This document shows, in pieces, positions 1 through 8,881 of a stretch of DNA of 64,000 bases. Below the pieces are notes generated by a model. It did not search any database. It was not told the DNA's origin and saw only the letters and a program-made list of their open reading frames with translations. A program made the translations under genes and the position numbers. The DNA comes from Bacillus sp. (in: firmicutes) (GTDB lineage: Bacteria > Bacillota > Bacilli > Bacillales > Bacillaceae_J), in the NCBI GenBank assembly GCA_012842745.1, contig DUSF01000036.1, positions 1 to 64,000 on the forward strand. Reading direction: 5' to 3'. The stretch's first letter is position 1. Every line of letters begins with the position of its first letter.

Positions 1-119
1 CTTCATCATGTACATAGAACTGAATGAATTGGATTAGTTGGAACGCCGTATGAGATGAAAGTCTCACGTACGGTGTGAACGAGGGGAAAAGGGAGCGATA
101 ACCTCAAACCCTTACCTAT
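1..119 (+). mobile_element. 3' end of a group II intron (domains V-VI), cut by the window edge
   Basis: Positions 41-81 fold as a group II domain V: GCCGTA (45-50) and a TGAGA/TCTCA stem around a GAAA loop, closed by the CGTACGGTG strand (67-75). A domain VI-like stem with AAGGG and CCCTT arms follows, and the element ends near 119 in ...TTACCTAT, an AY-type 3' end. The putative triad reads CGC rather than the AGC of the hbs intron at 23066-23068, so this is another intron type. Everything upstream lies outside the window, so whether it carries an ORF is unknown. The interrupted gene, if any, is not recognisable. Confidence 0.75.
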
Positions 120-363
120 TCGTATGAGTAACATATAAATTCAAACGACTTTATTGCTGTATTTTTAGGTGAATTTGAAAAGAGTCAACTTATCAATTTA
201 TATTCTTAAGTACATTATTGCGACTGAGTAACAAATAATGATTTGTCTTACATACAACAAGTGATATGATAATTAAATAGGCACTCATCTATAAATTTCC
301 GAATACGATAACATATGTGTGCATCATTAAAATGTCATTTTGGCAAGGAGTGGAATATTACTT
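120..363. other. Non-coding stretch between intron end and ddl
   Basis: AT-rich sequence without a credible gene. If 120 is the first exon base, the frame there stops after four codons (TAA at 129-131). A short open run at 132-208 has no recognisable start or ribosome binding site. The AAGGAG at 345-350 is the only Shine-Dalgarno for ddl, 13 bases before its ATG, which is rather long spacing. Confidence 0.5.
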
Positions 364-1278
364 ATGAAAGTCGCTGTATTATATGGGGGAACATCAGGGG
401 AGCGTGAAGTTTCGTTATCTTCTGGCAAAGGCATCATGAACGCCCTGCAAAAGAAAGGGCATGAAGTAATCGGCATTGATTTTAACCCAAGTAAAATCAA
501 TGAATTAATAACATTAGATGTTGATATTGTTTTTATCGGCTTGCATGGACGCTTCGGTGAGGATGGTAGAATTCAAGGCCTTTTAGATTTGCTTAATATT
601 CCTTATGTTGGCTCTGGTGTGCTAGGTTCTGCTTTAGCGATGAATAAAGTGAAGGCAAAAAGAATATTGGAACGAGAGGGAATCCGCGTTGCTAAAGATC
701 AAACATTAAATGCGGCTACATTTAATCGTGATAGCTTTCAATTTGAATTAGAATATCCCGCTGTTGTCAAACCTGCTTGTGAAGGTTCTACAATCGGCTT
801 AACGATTGCACATAATGAACAAGAATTAATGGCTGGAGTTGAAGAAGGCTTTAAACATGATGAAAATTTATTAATTGAAGAGTTTATTGATGGCATGGAA
901 GTAACGGTTGCTGTTTTAGGTGAAAAAGGAAAAGAGCAAGCCTTGCCTGTCATTGAAATCGTGCCAAAGAATAAATATTATGATTATGAATCAAAATATG
1001 CCCCAGGCATGAGTGAACATATTATTCCTGCAAGAGTAAGTGATGATATTACAGAATATCTACAAAATATGGCCGTGTTAGCTCATCAATCACTAGACTG
1101 TAAAACGTATTCACGAACGGACTTTATTGTTCCACATGATGGAAGCTTACCTGTGCTCTTAGAGGTCAACACATTACCTGGTATGACGCCGACTAGCTTA
1201 TTCCCAGATGCCGCCCGTGAAATTGGCTTATCCTATGAAGATATGATTGAAACGCTCCTACAACTATCGCTAAAATAG
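364..1278 (+). CDS. ddl: D-alanine--D-alanine ligase
   Basis: Cytoplasmic ATP-grasp enzyme that joins two D-alanines for the peptidoglycan precursor. The N-terminus MKVAVLYGG plus REVSLSSG is the family signature; GLHGRFGEDG follows near residue 59 and the metal- and substrate-binding EVNTLPGMT lies near the C-terminus. At 304 residues it matches the short DdlB-type form; the B. subtilis enzyme is about 50 residues longer. The start is placed at ATG 364 by homology, although the frame is open from 340. It stands alone between an intron remnant and gudB, a place where B. subtilis has no ddl, so this side of gudB looks rearranged. Confidence 0.95.
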   Translation: MKVAVLYGGTSGEREVSLSSGKGIMNALQKKGHEVIGIDFNPSKINELITLDVDIVFIGLHGRFGEDGRIQGLLDLLNIPYVGSGVLGSALAMNKVKAKRILEREGIRVAKDQTLNAATFNRDSFQFELEYPAVVKPACEGSTIGLTIAHNEQELMAGVEEGFKHDENLLIEEFIDGMEVTVAVLGEKGKEQALPVIEIVPKNKYYDYESKYAPGMSEHIIPARVSDDITEYLQNMAVLAHQSLDCKTYSRTDFIVPHDGSLPVLLEVNTLPGMTPTSLFPDAAREIGLSYEDMIETLLQLSLK

Positions 1279-1291
1279 GGTGTAAAAACCG

Positions 1292-1319
1292 TTGCATGGA
1301 ATATCCTGATATGTATACT
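1292..1319 (+). promoter_or_regulatory. Candidate sigma-A promoter of gudB
   Basis: TTGCAT (1292-1297), a 16-base spacer and TATACT (1314-1319) lie 62 bases before the gudB start. The -10 is good, the -35 moderate and the spacer one base short. Confidence 0.45.
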
Positions 1320-1380
1320 TATAGTAATGTATGTAAAATATAACCGTATAGTCTGATGATTCTTTAGGAGGGAAAATTTC

Positions 1381-2652
1381 ATGGCAGCCGATAAAGCAGG
1401 AATTGGAAATGAAGATAAGCTAGATGTCTTGAAATCAACGCAAACAGTCATTAAAAATGCATTAGATAAGCTCGGTTATTCTGAGGAGTTTTATGAACTT
1501 CTCAAGGAGCCTTTGCGAATGATGACTGTTAGAATTCCCGTTCGGATGGATAATGGATCGGTCAAACTTTTTACTGGCTACCGTGCCCAACATAATGATG
1601 CAGTCGGTCCTACAAAAGGCGGTGTACGTTTTCATCCAGGGGTAACAGAAAATGAAGTAAATGCGCTGTCAATTTGGATGAGTTTAAAGTGTGGCATTGT
1701 TGACTTGCCATATGGCGGTGGAAAAGGTGGTATTATTTGCGACCCTCGTGATATGTCATTTAGAGAGTTAGAGAATTTAAGCCGTGGTTATGTTCGGGCA
1801 ATTAGTCAAATTGTTGGTCCTACTAAAGATATTCCGGCGCCAGATGTATTTACAAACTCGCAAATTATGGCATGGATGATGGATGAATATAGCCGTATCG
1901 ATGAATTTAATAACCCAGGTTTTATTACCGGGAAACCAATCGTTCTTGGTGGATCCCACGGACGTGAGTCAGCCACTGCTAAAGGTGTGACCATTTGTAT
2001 TTATGAAGCTTTAAAGAAAAAAGGTATCGATATAAAAGGCGCACGGGTTGTTGTTCAAGGATTTGGAAATGCAGGCAGCTTTTTGTCGAAATTTATGCAT
2101 GATGCTGGTGCGAAGGTGATTGGCATTTCTGATGCGTATGGCGCCCTTCATGACCCAAATGGACTTGATATTGATTACCTTTTAGATCGTCGTGATAGCT
2201 TTGGAACAGTAACAAAGTTATTTAAAAATACGATTACAAATAAAGAGCTTTTAGAGATAGATTGCGATATTTTAGTACCAGCGGCGATTGAAAATCAAAT
2301 TACTGAAGAAAATGCCAATGGTATTCAGGCAAAAATTATTGTAGAAGCAGCGAATGGCCCTACTACATTAGAAGCAACGAAAATATTAACAGAACGCGGC
2401 ATTTTACTTGTTCCAGATGTACTTGCAAGTGCCGGAGGGGTCACGGTTTCTTATTTTGAATGGGTCCAAAATAACCAAGGCTATTATTGGTCCGAGGAAG
2501 AAGTCGAAGAAAAGCTGGAAAAAGTAATGGTGAAAGCATTTAATAATGTTTATGATACAGCGCAAACGAGAAAAGTTGATATGAGATTAGCAGCCTATAT
2601 GGTTGGTGTGCGTAAGATGGCCGAAGCATCGCGTTTCAGAGGCTGGATTTAG
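1381..2652 (+). CDS. gudB: NAD-dependent glutamate dehydrogenase
   Basis: Converts glutamate to 2-oxoglutarate and ammonia in the cytoplasm, the catabolic entry of glutamate into the TCA cycle. Visible are GPTKGGVRFHP (76-86) and YGGGKGGI (111-118) with the active-site lysines, and the Rossmann GFGNAG (227-232). The 423-residue length fits the RocG/GudB family. ATG 1381 follows TAGGAGGG. The symbol gudB rather than rocG rests on the neighbour ypdA, as in B. subtilis. A duplication such as inactivates gudB in laboratory strain 168 is not apparent, so the enzyme is probably active. Confidence 0.93.
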   Translation: MAADKAGIGNEDKLDVLKSTQTVIKNALDKLGYSEEFYELLKEPLRMMTVRIPVRMDNGSVKLFTGYRAQHNDAVGPTKGGVRFHPGVTENEVNALSIWMSLKCGIVDLPYGGGKGGIICDPRDMSFRELENLSRGYVRAISQIVGPTKDIPAPDVFTNSQIMAWMMDEYSRIDEFNNPGFITGKPIVLGGSHGRESATAKGVTICIYEALKKKGIDIKGARVVVQGFGNAGSFLSKFMHDAGAKVIGISDAYGALHDPNGLDIDYLLDRRDSFGTVTKLFKNTITNKELLEIDCDILVPAAIENQITEENANGIQAKIIVEAANGPTTLEATKILTERGILLVPDVLASAGGVTVSYFEWVQNNQGYYWSEEEVEEKLEKVMVKAFNNVYDTAQTRKVDMRLAAYMVGVRKMAEASRFRGWI

Positions 2653-2665
2653 ACAGAAAAAAGAT

Positions 2666-2703
2666 GAAGAGGGTCCTCGTTGCTACGAGGATTCTTCTGT
2701 TTG
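2666..2703 (+). terminator. Hairpin between gudB and ypdA
   Basis: TCCTCG (2674-2679) pairs with CGAGGA (2686-2691), extended by GAAGA/TCTTC. The tail TTCTTCTGTTT is only moderately U-rich, so this may be a leaky terminator or a processing hairpin rather than a full stop. Confidence 0.45.
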
Positions 2704-2716
2704 AGGAGGAATCATT

Positions 2717-3700
2717 ATGAAAAAGGAAGATATCATTATTATTGGGGGCGGACCTTGTGGCTTGGCTGCGGCAATTGCTCTTGGGAACAAAGGTTTTAAG
2801 CCACTTGTCATTGAAAAAGGAAATGTTGTAAATGCGGTTTACGAATATCCTACACACCAAACTTTTTTTAGTGCTAGTGAAAAATTAGAAATTGGTGATG
2901 TACCATTTGTTTCCGAAAATCGAAAACCAACAAGAAATCAAGCCTTATGTTATTATCGTGAAGTCGTAAAACGAAAAGCGCTCCGCATTAACACGTTTGA
3001 GCGGGTAAAGAGCGTGGAAAAAACGGGAGAACAACAGTTTATTGTTCATACGAAAAAGAAAAATGGAGAAGAACATACATATAGCGCGACATACGTTGTC
3101 ATTGCCACAGGGTATTATGATAACCCGAATTATATGGATGTTCGTGGTGAAGATTTGCCAAAGGTGATGCATTATTTTAAAGAGGCCCATCTATATTTTA
3201 ATACAGATGTTGTGATTGTTGGTGGAAAAAACTCGGCCGTTGATGCCGCCCTTGAGCTTCATAAAGCTGGTGCGAAAAGCATTACGGTTTTGTATCGTGG
3301 TAGTGAATTTTCTGGAAGTATTAAACCATGGATTTTGCCTGAGTTTGAATCGTTAATTCGTGATGGTTACATAAAAATGGAGTTTAACTCATTTGTGAAG
3401 GAAATCACAAATGAGTCTGTCATCTATACAGTAAAAGGTGAGGAAAAAACAATTAAAAATGATTTTGTCTTTGCGATGACTGGCTATAAACCAGATCATG
3501 CTTTTTTAAAGGACATGGGAGTTGGCGTCGATGAGGAAACAGGGCGTCCACTTTTTAATGCAGACACAATGGAAACAAATATCTCTGGGATTTTTATTGC
3601 TGGGGTGATTGCCGCTGGCAATAATGCTAATGAAATTTTTATTGAAAACGGTCGGTTTCATGGTGAGTTCATTGCTAATTGTTTAAGTGGAAAAATGTAA
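2717..3700 (+). CDS. ypdA: Bacillithiol disulfide reductase YpdA (Bdr)
   Basis: FAD/NADPH flavoprotein of the thioredoxin-reductase-like superfamily, known to reduce bacillithiol disulfide and keep the bacillithiol pool reduced. The FAD site reads GGGPCG (10-15) with the family-specific Cys14; the NADPH Rossmann motif GGKNSA is at 169-174, and an ATGYY strand near 130 closes the first domain. Length 327 is usual. RBS GAGGAGGA precedes ATG 2717. It lies four bases from the next unit's ribosome binding site, so co-transcription with the asparaginase is likely. A perfect 12-bp inverted repeat lies inside the gene at 3387-3416. Confidence 0.92.
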   Translation: MKKEDIIIIGGGPCGLAAAIALGNKGFKPLVIEKGNVVNAVYEYPTHQTFFSASEKLEIGDVPFVSENRKPTRNQALCYYREVVKRKALRINTFERVKSVEKTGEQQFIVHTKKKNGEEHTYSATYVVIATGYYDNPNYMDVRGEDLPKVMHYFKEAHLYFNTDVVIVGGKNSAVDAALELHKAGAKSITVLYRGSEFSGSIKPWILPEFESLIRDGYIKMEFNSFVKEITNESVIYTVKGEEKTIKNDFVFAMTGYKPDHAFLKDMGVGVDEETGRPLFNADTMETNISGIFIAGVIAAGNNANEIFIENGRFHGEFIANCLSGKM

Positions 3701-3712
3701 AGGGTGAAGAAG

Positions 3713-4681
3713 TTGAAAAAGAAAATTGCCTTAATTACCACGGGTGGAACAATTGCCAGTAAAGAGATTTCGAAAGGATTATTACATTCAGGTGCGATGT
3801 CAGGTGAAGAATTAGCAACATTATGCCATCTACCTGACGATATCGGGGTCAAAATTGTTGATGTAATACAAAAGCCAAGCATGCATATTGATTTCGATTT
3901 AATGCTAAAAATTCGAAGTGCAATTATTTCGGAGTTGAAGGATGAATCAATCTGTGGTGTTGTCATCACCCATGGAACAGATACGTTGGAGGAAACGGCT
4001 TATTTTCTTGATTTAACGATTAATGACCAGCGTCCAATCGTCGTCACCGGCTCACAGCGTTCACCGCAGGAAATTGGTACGGATGTATACTCTAATCTTA
4101 GGAATTCGATTTATGCCGCTGTAAATAAAGAATTAACCCATGCAGGTGTCGTCGTTGTCTTTAACGAGCGGATTTATTCAGCAAAATATGTAAAAAAAGT
4201 TCACGCCTCGAACATCCAAGGATTTGAGTCCTTTGGCTATGGGTATCTTGGCATTATTGATAATAATGTTGTCAGCATTTACCAAAGGCCAGTTTATAAA
4301 GACAATTACCTTATTGTCAAACAAATCCCGCGTGTTGATATTATTAAATGCTATTCAGGAGTAGATGGCGTGTTAGTTGATGCAGCCTTACAGGCTGGAG
4401 CAAAGGGAATTATCTTGGAAGGCGTAGGAAGGGGCCAGGTAGCGCCTTTGATGATGAATTCAATTAAAAGCGCGATTAAAGCCGGAATCGTCGTCGTTAT
4501 AACGACAAGCGCTGAAGAAGGGAAAGTCTATCCTGCCTATGCTTATCCCGGAAGCGCTTATGATTTACAACAAAACGGTGTCCTCTTAGGGGAGGATTAT
4601 GATAGTAAAAAAGCTCGCATAAAATTAGCTGTCTTATTAGCAACTGTTGAAAAAGTAACGCAAGAGCATTTTAAACGATAA
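3713..4681 (+). CDS. ansA: Type I-like L-asparaginase
   Basis: Hydrolyses L-asparagine to aspartate and ammonia; no signal peptide is seen, so it is probably cytoplasmic. TTGGTIAS near residues 9-16 and HGTDTLEETA near 87-96 carry the two catalytic threonines of the family. The frame also offers GTG 3704, but AAAGGGTG at 3699-3706 is better spaced for TTG 3713, giving 322 residues. Whether this is the orthologue of B. subtilis AnsA or a paralogue cannot be told from this locus; in B. subtilis the genes next to ypdA differ. Nitrogen release from asparagine fits its position beside gudB. Confidence 0.85.
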   Translation: MKKKIALITTGGTIASKEISKGLLHSGAMSGEELATLCHLPDDIGVKIVDVIQKPSMHIDFDLMLKIRSAIISELKDESICGVVITHGTDTLEETAYFLDLTINDQRPIVVTGSQRSPQEIGTDVYSNLRNSIYAAVNKELTHAGVVVVFNERIYSAKYVKKVHASNIQGFESFGYGYLGIIDNNVVSIYQRPVYKDNYLIVKQIPRVDIIKCYSGVDGVLVDAALQAGAKGIILEGVGRGQVAPLMMNSIKSAIKAGIVVVITTSAEEGKVYPAYAYPGSAYDLQQNGVLLGEDYDSKKARIKLAVLLATVEKVTQEHFKR

Positions 4682-4774
4682 TTTCCAGTAAAATTTTTCT
4701 CCTTTCATCCAGCCTATGATTCATGGTACGATTGAATTATAAATAAGGCTTATAGAAAGGATTATTTCATCTAA

Positions 4775-5470
4775 ATGTTAGCGATAATCTCAAGTGGAAT
4801 AGCCCCAGGGCTTGCACTTCTTTGTTACTTTTATTTAAAAGATAAATTTGAAGCTGAGCCGATAGGAATGGTTGTTCGAACGATGATTTATGGTGCCTTA
4901 CTCGTATTTCCGATTATGTTTATTCAATATGCATTTTCGAGCGAAGGTGTTTTTCAAAGCGATTGGAGTAACGCCTATATACTATCTGGGTTGCTAGAAG
5001 AATTTTTTAAATGGTTTATTTTATATTTTACAATTTTCGAACATACGGAATTTAATGAAAGATATGATGGCATCGTTTATGGTGTTGCAGTTTCTCTAGG
5101 TTTTGCAACGGTTGAAAATATTTTATATTTAATTGCAAATGGGGTTGAATTTGCTTTCAGTAGGGCCTTATTGCCTGTTTCAAGCCATGCCCTTTTTGGA
5201 GTTATAATGGGTTTTTATTTAGGGAAGGCAAAGTTTGCCAGTGGTGAAAAGAAAAAAGTCTGGCTTGCATTTTCAGTGTTTTTGCCTATTTTCCTGCATG
5301 GTACGTATGATTTTATTATATTAGTGCTAAAAGAATATTGGCTTTATTTAATTGTTCCGTTTATGCTTCTAATGTGGATGAATGCTTTAAGGAAAATGAA
5401 AGAGGCTAATAAATTGGATGAAGCACAAATCATACCTTTATTCGAACAAAAAAATAAATTATCGCAATAA
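4775..5470 (+). CDS. prsW: Intramembrane protease PrsW
   Basis: Polytopic membrane protease of the glutamic/CPBP-like clan; in B. subtilis it makes the first cut in the anti-sigma factor RsiW and so releases SigW on envelope stress. The family residues are visible: EEFFKW (75-80), His138 in SHALFG, and His175 in HGTYDF, all in hydrophobic segments; at least six membrane spans can be read. Length 231 is slightly above the B. subtilis protein. The ATG at 4775 is served by AAAGGA some 13 bases upstream. A strong terminator starts at its stop codon, so it ends a transcript. Confidence 0.9.
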   Translation: MLAIISSGIAPGLALLCYFYLKDKFEAEPIGMVVRTMIYGALLVFPIMFIQYAFSSEGVFQSDWSNAYILSGLLEEFFKWFILYFTIFEHTEFNERYDGIVYGVAVSLGFATVENILYLIANGVEFAFSRALLPVSSHALFGVIMGFYLGKAKFASGEKKKVWLAFSVFLPIFLHGTYDFIILVLKEYWLYLIVPFMLLMWMNALRKMKEANKLDEAQIIPLFEQKNKLSQ

Positions 5471-5512
5471 ACACGAGGTTGACTCTAGAAAGGGGCCATC
5501 CTCGTGTTTTTT
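5471..5512 (+). terminator. Intrinsic terminator after prsW
   Basis: ACACGAGG (5471-5478) pairs perfectly with CCTCGTGT (5500-5507), followed by a run of T. Confidence 0.9.
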
Positions 5513-5583
5513 CATGCATAAAATAACAATTTCTACGGAAAATAAGGATAGCAAACATTCCTAATAAGGGGGATTGTCAAAAG

Positions 5584-6441
5584 ATGTGTTGTAAAACATT
5601 GATGAAACATTTGCTAGTTTTAACACTATTTGTCGGAATTACTGCATCAGCTACAAAAGAAGATGAAGTGAGCGCTTTTTCAAATCAGATTATTCGAATT
5701 GGAGCTGTTGGTACGGATGTTATTGAATTACAAGCTAGACTGCAATATGTAGGCTTTTATCACGGGAAAATAGACGGTGTATTTGGGTGGGGTACATATT
5801 GGGCATTAAGAAATTTCCAAAACGATTTTGGTTTGCCCATTGATGGTCTTGCTGGTCAATCAACAAAACAAAAATTAGTGAAAGCATCAAAATATGATAA
5901 GTATTTTGTGGAGAGTAACGTCAATAAAGGCAATAGCATTACGTACTATGGCGGTACACCAAAAGAACAGCAAGTCAAAAAAAATGCGTCAAATGTGAAT
6001 AATCAAAAGCAAAATGCTCAGAAGCAAACTGTTCAAAAGCAAACACCATCTAGTAAACCAACTGCAGTCAACGTGCCGAACGGATTTTCACAAAATGATA
6101 TTAAATTAATGGCCAATGCTGTTCATGGAGAATCAAGAGGTGAGCCGTATATTGGACAAGTAGCAGTTGCGGCCGTTATTTTAAACCGCATTAACAGTCC
6201 ATCATTTCCGAATACAGTTTCAGGTGTTATTTTTGAACCAGGTGCCTTTACGGCGGTTGCCGATGGACAAATTTGGCTAACACCTGATGAAACATCTAAA
6301 AAAGCTGTTATTGATGCTATCAATGGCTGGGATCCGACCGGAAATGCACTTTATTATTTTAACCCTAATACAGCTACATCAGCTTGGATTTGGGGTAGAC
6401 CACAAATAAAAAGAATCGGAGATCATATTTTCTGTATGTAA
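5584..6441 (+). CDS. sleB: Spore cortex-lytic enzyme SleB
   Basis: Lytic transglycosylase that degrades muramic-delta-lactam cortex during spore germination; exported into the forespore. The protein has a hydrophobic N-terminal signal (about 5-24), a peptidoglycan-binding repeat (about 36-100), a Lys/Gln/Asn-rich linker (128-160) and the SleB catalytic domain from about 170, with HGESRGEP placing the catalytic Glu at 183. ATG 5584 is preceded by AAGGGGGATT. A TGCATA at 5515-5520 could be the -35 of the SigG promoter expected for this family, but no convincing -10 follows. ypeB begins 17 bases downstream, forming the usual sleB-ypeB operon. Confidence 0.95.
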   Translation: MCCKTLMKHLLVLTLFVGITASATKEDEVSAFSNQIIRIGAVGTDVIELQARLQYVGFYHGKIDGVFGWGTYWALRNFQNDFGLPIDGLAGQSTKQKLVKASKYDKYFVESNVNKGNSITYYGGTPKEQQVKKNASNVNNQKQNAQKQTVQKQTPSSKPTAVNVPNGFSQNDIKLMANAVHGESRGEPYIGQVAVAAVILNRINSPSFPNTVSGVIFEPGAFTAVADGQIWLTPDETSKKAVIDAINGWDPTGNALYYFNPNTATSAWIWGRPQIKRIGDHIFCM

Positions 6442-6458
6442 AAAAGGGGTGATTGCTT

Positions 6459-7808
6459 TTGCTTCGAATCATATTATTATTATTTTTCGCAGTCGTTGTT
6501 ATAGGTACTGGATTTTGGGGTTATCAGGAGCATCAAGAAAAAAACGCAATCTTAATTCATGCCGAAAACAATTATCAACGTGCCTTTCATGATTTGACGT
6601 ACCAAATGGACCTTCTGCAAGATAAAATTGGAACTACTTTAGCAATGAATTCGAGAATGCAGCTTTCTCCAGCATTAGCAGATGTGTGGAGAATTACATC
6701 TGATGCTCACAATAATGTTGGCCAACTGCCACTCTCCCTTTTGCCATTTAATAAGACAGAGGAATTTCTATCGAAGATTGGCGATTTTTCGTATCGGACA
6801 GCTGTTCGTGACTTAGAAAAGGAGCCATTAACAGATGGGGAATATAAAACATTGCAGCAATTATACAATCATGCTACAGAGATTCAACAGGAGCTAAGAA
6901 AAGTACAGCATCAAGTTATTACGAACAATTTAAGATGGATGGATGTTGAACTGGCTTTAGCTTCAGAAAAGGAAAATAAAGATAATACGATTATCGATGG
7001 TTTTAAAACAGTTGAAAAAAATGTCGAGGGATATTCTGAAAGTAATTTTGGTCCTGAGTTTACACAAATGAACGCAAAAAATGATAATGAGTTCCGATAT
7101 TTGGAAGGAAAAGAGATATCTAAGCAAGAAGCAATCAATATTGCTAGAAAATTTTTGCAAATAAAAGAAAATGCAGCAATTGATGTTAGTGAAAATGGTG
7201 ATGGCTCGAATTATGGATTTTATAGTCTAGTCATCCATACACCGAAAGAGGATTCGGAAGTTTATATGGATATTACGAAAAAAGGCGGCTATCCTATTTG
7301 GGTAATAAATCATCGTGAAGTTAGAGAGGAAAGAATAAGCTTAAATGATGCTGCCGATAAGGCTAAAGATTACTTGAATACCCAAAACTTTACAGATATA
7401 CAGCTTTTTGAAAGTACTCAATATGATTCAGTTGGTGTTTTCACTTTTGTTGCGATCGAAGACAATGTTAGGATTTACCCTGATTCCATAAGGGTAAAGG
7501 TGGCACTTGATAATGGGGATATTATTGGTTTTTCAGCCAATGATTATTTAATGGCACATCATAAAAGAACAATTCCTAAAGCGAAAATTCCAATAGAGCA
7601 AGCTATGCAAAAAGTCAACCCTGCGGTAAAGGTGATGGAAAATCGTTTGGCGATTATTAACAATGATATCGGTAAGGAAGTTCTTTGTTATGAAATTTTA
7701 GGAACGGTTCATAATGATACGTACCGAATTTATATTAATGCGATTGATGGCTCCGAGGAAAAGGTAGAAAAATTAAGGAATGCAGAGCCAATCTACGATC
7801 AAGTATAA
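6459..7808 (+). CDS. ypeB: Germination protein YpeB
   Basis: Partner of SleB: each stabilises the other in the spore, and YpeB is proteolysed on germination. One N-terminal membrane segment (about 3-20) anchors a long helical ectodomain, followed by three PepSY-like repeats in the C-terminal half (for example ISKQEAINIARKFL). Length 449 equals the family norm. TTG 6459 is preferred over TTG 6453 because AAGGGGTG at 6444-6451 is then spaced by 7 bases. It is the distal gene of the sleB operon and ends in a strong terminator. Confidence 0.94.
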   Translation: MLRIILLLFFAVVVIGTGFWGYQEHQEKNAILIHAENNYQRAFHDLTYQMDLLQDKIGTTLAMNSRMQLSPALADVWRITSDAHNNVGQLPLSLLPFNKTEEFLSKIGDFSYRTAVRDLEKEPLTDGEYKTLQQLYNHATEIQQELRKVQHQVITNNLRWMDVELALASEKENKDNTIIDGFKTVEKNVEGYSESNFGPEFTQMNAKNDNEFRYLEGKEISKQEAINIARKFLQIKENAAIDVSENGDGSNYGFYSLVIHTPKEDSEVYMDITKKGGYPIWVINHREVREERISLNDAADKAKDYLNTQNFTDIQLFESTQYDSVGVFTFVAIEDNVRIYPDSIRVKVALDNGDIIGFSANDYLMAHHKRTIPKAKIPIEQAMQKVNPAVKVMENRLAIINNDIGKEVLCYEILGTVHNDTYRIYINAIDGSEEKVEKLRNAEPIYDQV

Positions 7809-7824
7809 AATGTAGTGGGAAATT

Positions 7825-7861
7825 AAAGGAAAAGTCTTTGAATAGGCTTTTCCTTTTTTTA
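7825..7861 (+). terminator. Intrinsic terminator after ypeB
   Basis: AAAGGAAAAG (7825-7834) pairs with CTTTTCCTTT (7847-7856) and runs into seven or more T. Confidence 0.9.
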
Positions 7862-7914
7862 CTTCCATGAGATAATATTTTAATGAGTAGCATCGTATAT
7901 GGAGGTGATAATCG

Positions 7915-8574
7915 TTGCTAAATGTAGGGGATACACTAAGTATTGAAATAAAAAACGCTGATGAATTCGAAAGGTTTAGAAGCAAAATAGTTGATCGCAG
8001 AGGAGAGCAACTATTTATTGATTATCCAGTTAGTGAAAAGACGGGAAAGATTGCCTTTTTTTTGGATGGAACGGAAATTAGAGTTTCATTTCATGCAAAA
8101 GACAGCGCTGTCTATATGTTCGATTCTCAGATTGTTGGCAGAAAAAAGGAAAATATACCAATGATTATCATTAGCTATCCAGGTAAAGAAAAACTACTTC
8201 GTATTCAAAGAAGAGAGTTTGTTCGCATTGATTCGACATTGGATATTGCTGTGCATCCGGTTAATAACGAGGATTTTCAGCCTTTTACATCGATTACAGT
8301 AGATATTAGTGCTGGTGGAGCGGCTATCTTACTACCAACAAATCATAAAATCAAATCCCAAATGCAATTATTTTGTTACTTAGTACTACCTTTATCTAAT
8401 GGTGAATACTATTATATTAAGGCTCTTTGCAAAACTATTCGAATTATTTCTGGAACAAAGGGAAGCAAAGATATCGTATCGATTCAGTTTCTTAATTTAA
8501 GTCAATCTGAAACTCAACAAATTACGCGTTATTGTTTTGATAAGCAATTAAGTGAGAGAAAAAGAGGACGATAA
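7915..8574 (+). CDS. ypfA: PilZ-domain c-di-GMP receptor YpfA (MotI/DgrA)
   Basis: Soluble two-domain protein: an N-terminal YcgR-like barrel (about 1-90) and a C-terminal PilZ domain. The c-di-GMP-binding signature is intact: RREFVR (99-104) and DISAGG (130-135). In B. subtilis the orthologue binds c-di-GMP and slows the flagellar motor by contacting MotA. TTG 7915 is chosen because GGAGGTGAT lies at the proper distance and gives the family length of about 217. A small membrane protein, ypfB, follows with a 54-base gap. Confidence 0.9.
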   Translation: MLNVGDTLSIEIKNADEFERFRSKIVDRRGEQLFIDYPVSEKTGKIAFFLDGTEIRVSFHAKDSAVYMFDSQIVGRKKENIPMIIISYPGKEKLLRIQRREFVRIDSTLDIAVHPVNNEDFQPFTSITVDISAGGAAILLPTNHKIKSQMQLFCYLVLPLSNGEYYYIKALCKTIRIISGTKGSKDIVSIQFLNLSQSETQQITRYCFDKQLSERKRGR

Positions 8575-8628
8575 TGCATACTTGCGAATAAAGGTGAAAT
8601 ACTAACCGAAAAATGGTTGGTGTTTGAA

Positions 8629-8805
8629 TTGAAGATAGTTGAAAAATACATATTTATACTCGTCATCCTGCATTTATTCTTTTTAATTATTGGTCAATGG
8701 TTCATTTCTAATCCAGTTCTGGCACCGTATGTAAGCAAAATTATTTACTATGAAGGTGTCATGAAAGATCAGTATTCAGAGATAATTGAAACAATGAACA
8801 GATAA
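8629..8805 (+). CDS. ypfB: Small membrane protein of the YpfB family
   Basis: A 58-residue protein with a single hydrophobic span (about 8-24) and a polar tail ending ETMNR. It sits between ypfA and cmk, where B. subtilis has ypfB, and the tail with YYEGV followed by YSEIIET fits that family. Function is unknown. The start is uncertain: TTG 8617, GTG 8620 and TTG 8629 are in frame and none has a strong Shine-Dalgarno; 8629 gives the MK-type beginning expected. Confidence 0.65.
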   Translation: MKIVEKYIFILVILHLFFLIIGQWFISNPVLAPYVSKIIYYEGVMKDQYSEIIETMNR

Positions 8806-8808
8806 TGC

Positions 8809-8832
8809 GCAGGGGTTCACCTGCTTTTTTTT
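8809..8832 (+). terminator. Intrinsic terminator after ypfB
   Basis: GCAGG (8809-8813), a 6-base loop, CCTGC (8820-8824), then eight T. It separates ypfAB from cmk. Confidence 0.85.
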
Positions 8833-8881
8833 ATCCGTATATAAAATGTAATCTTGACTTATCAACTTGAGGTGATTTTTT

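Noticed and set aside
132..208. Short open run after the left intron end
   Set aside because: No start codon, no ribosome binding site and no recognisable similarity; too short to call a gene or pseudogene.
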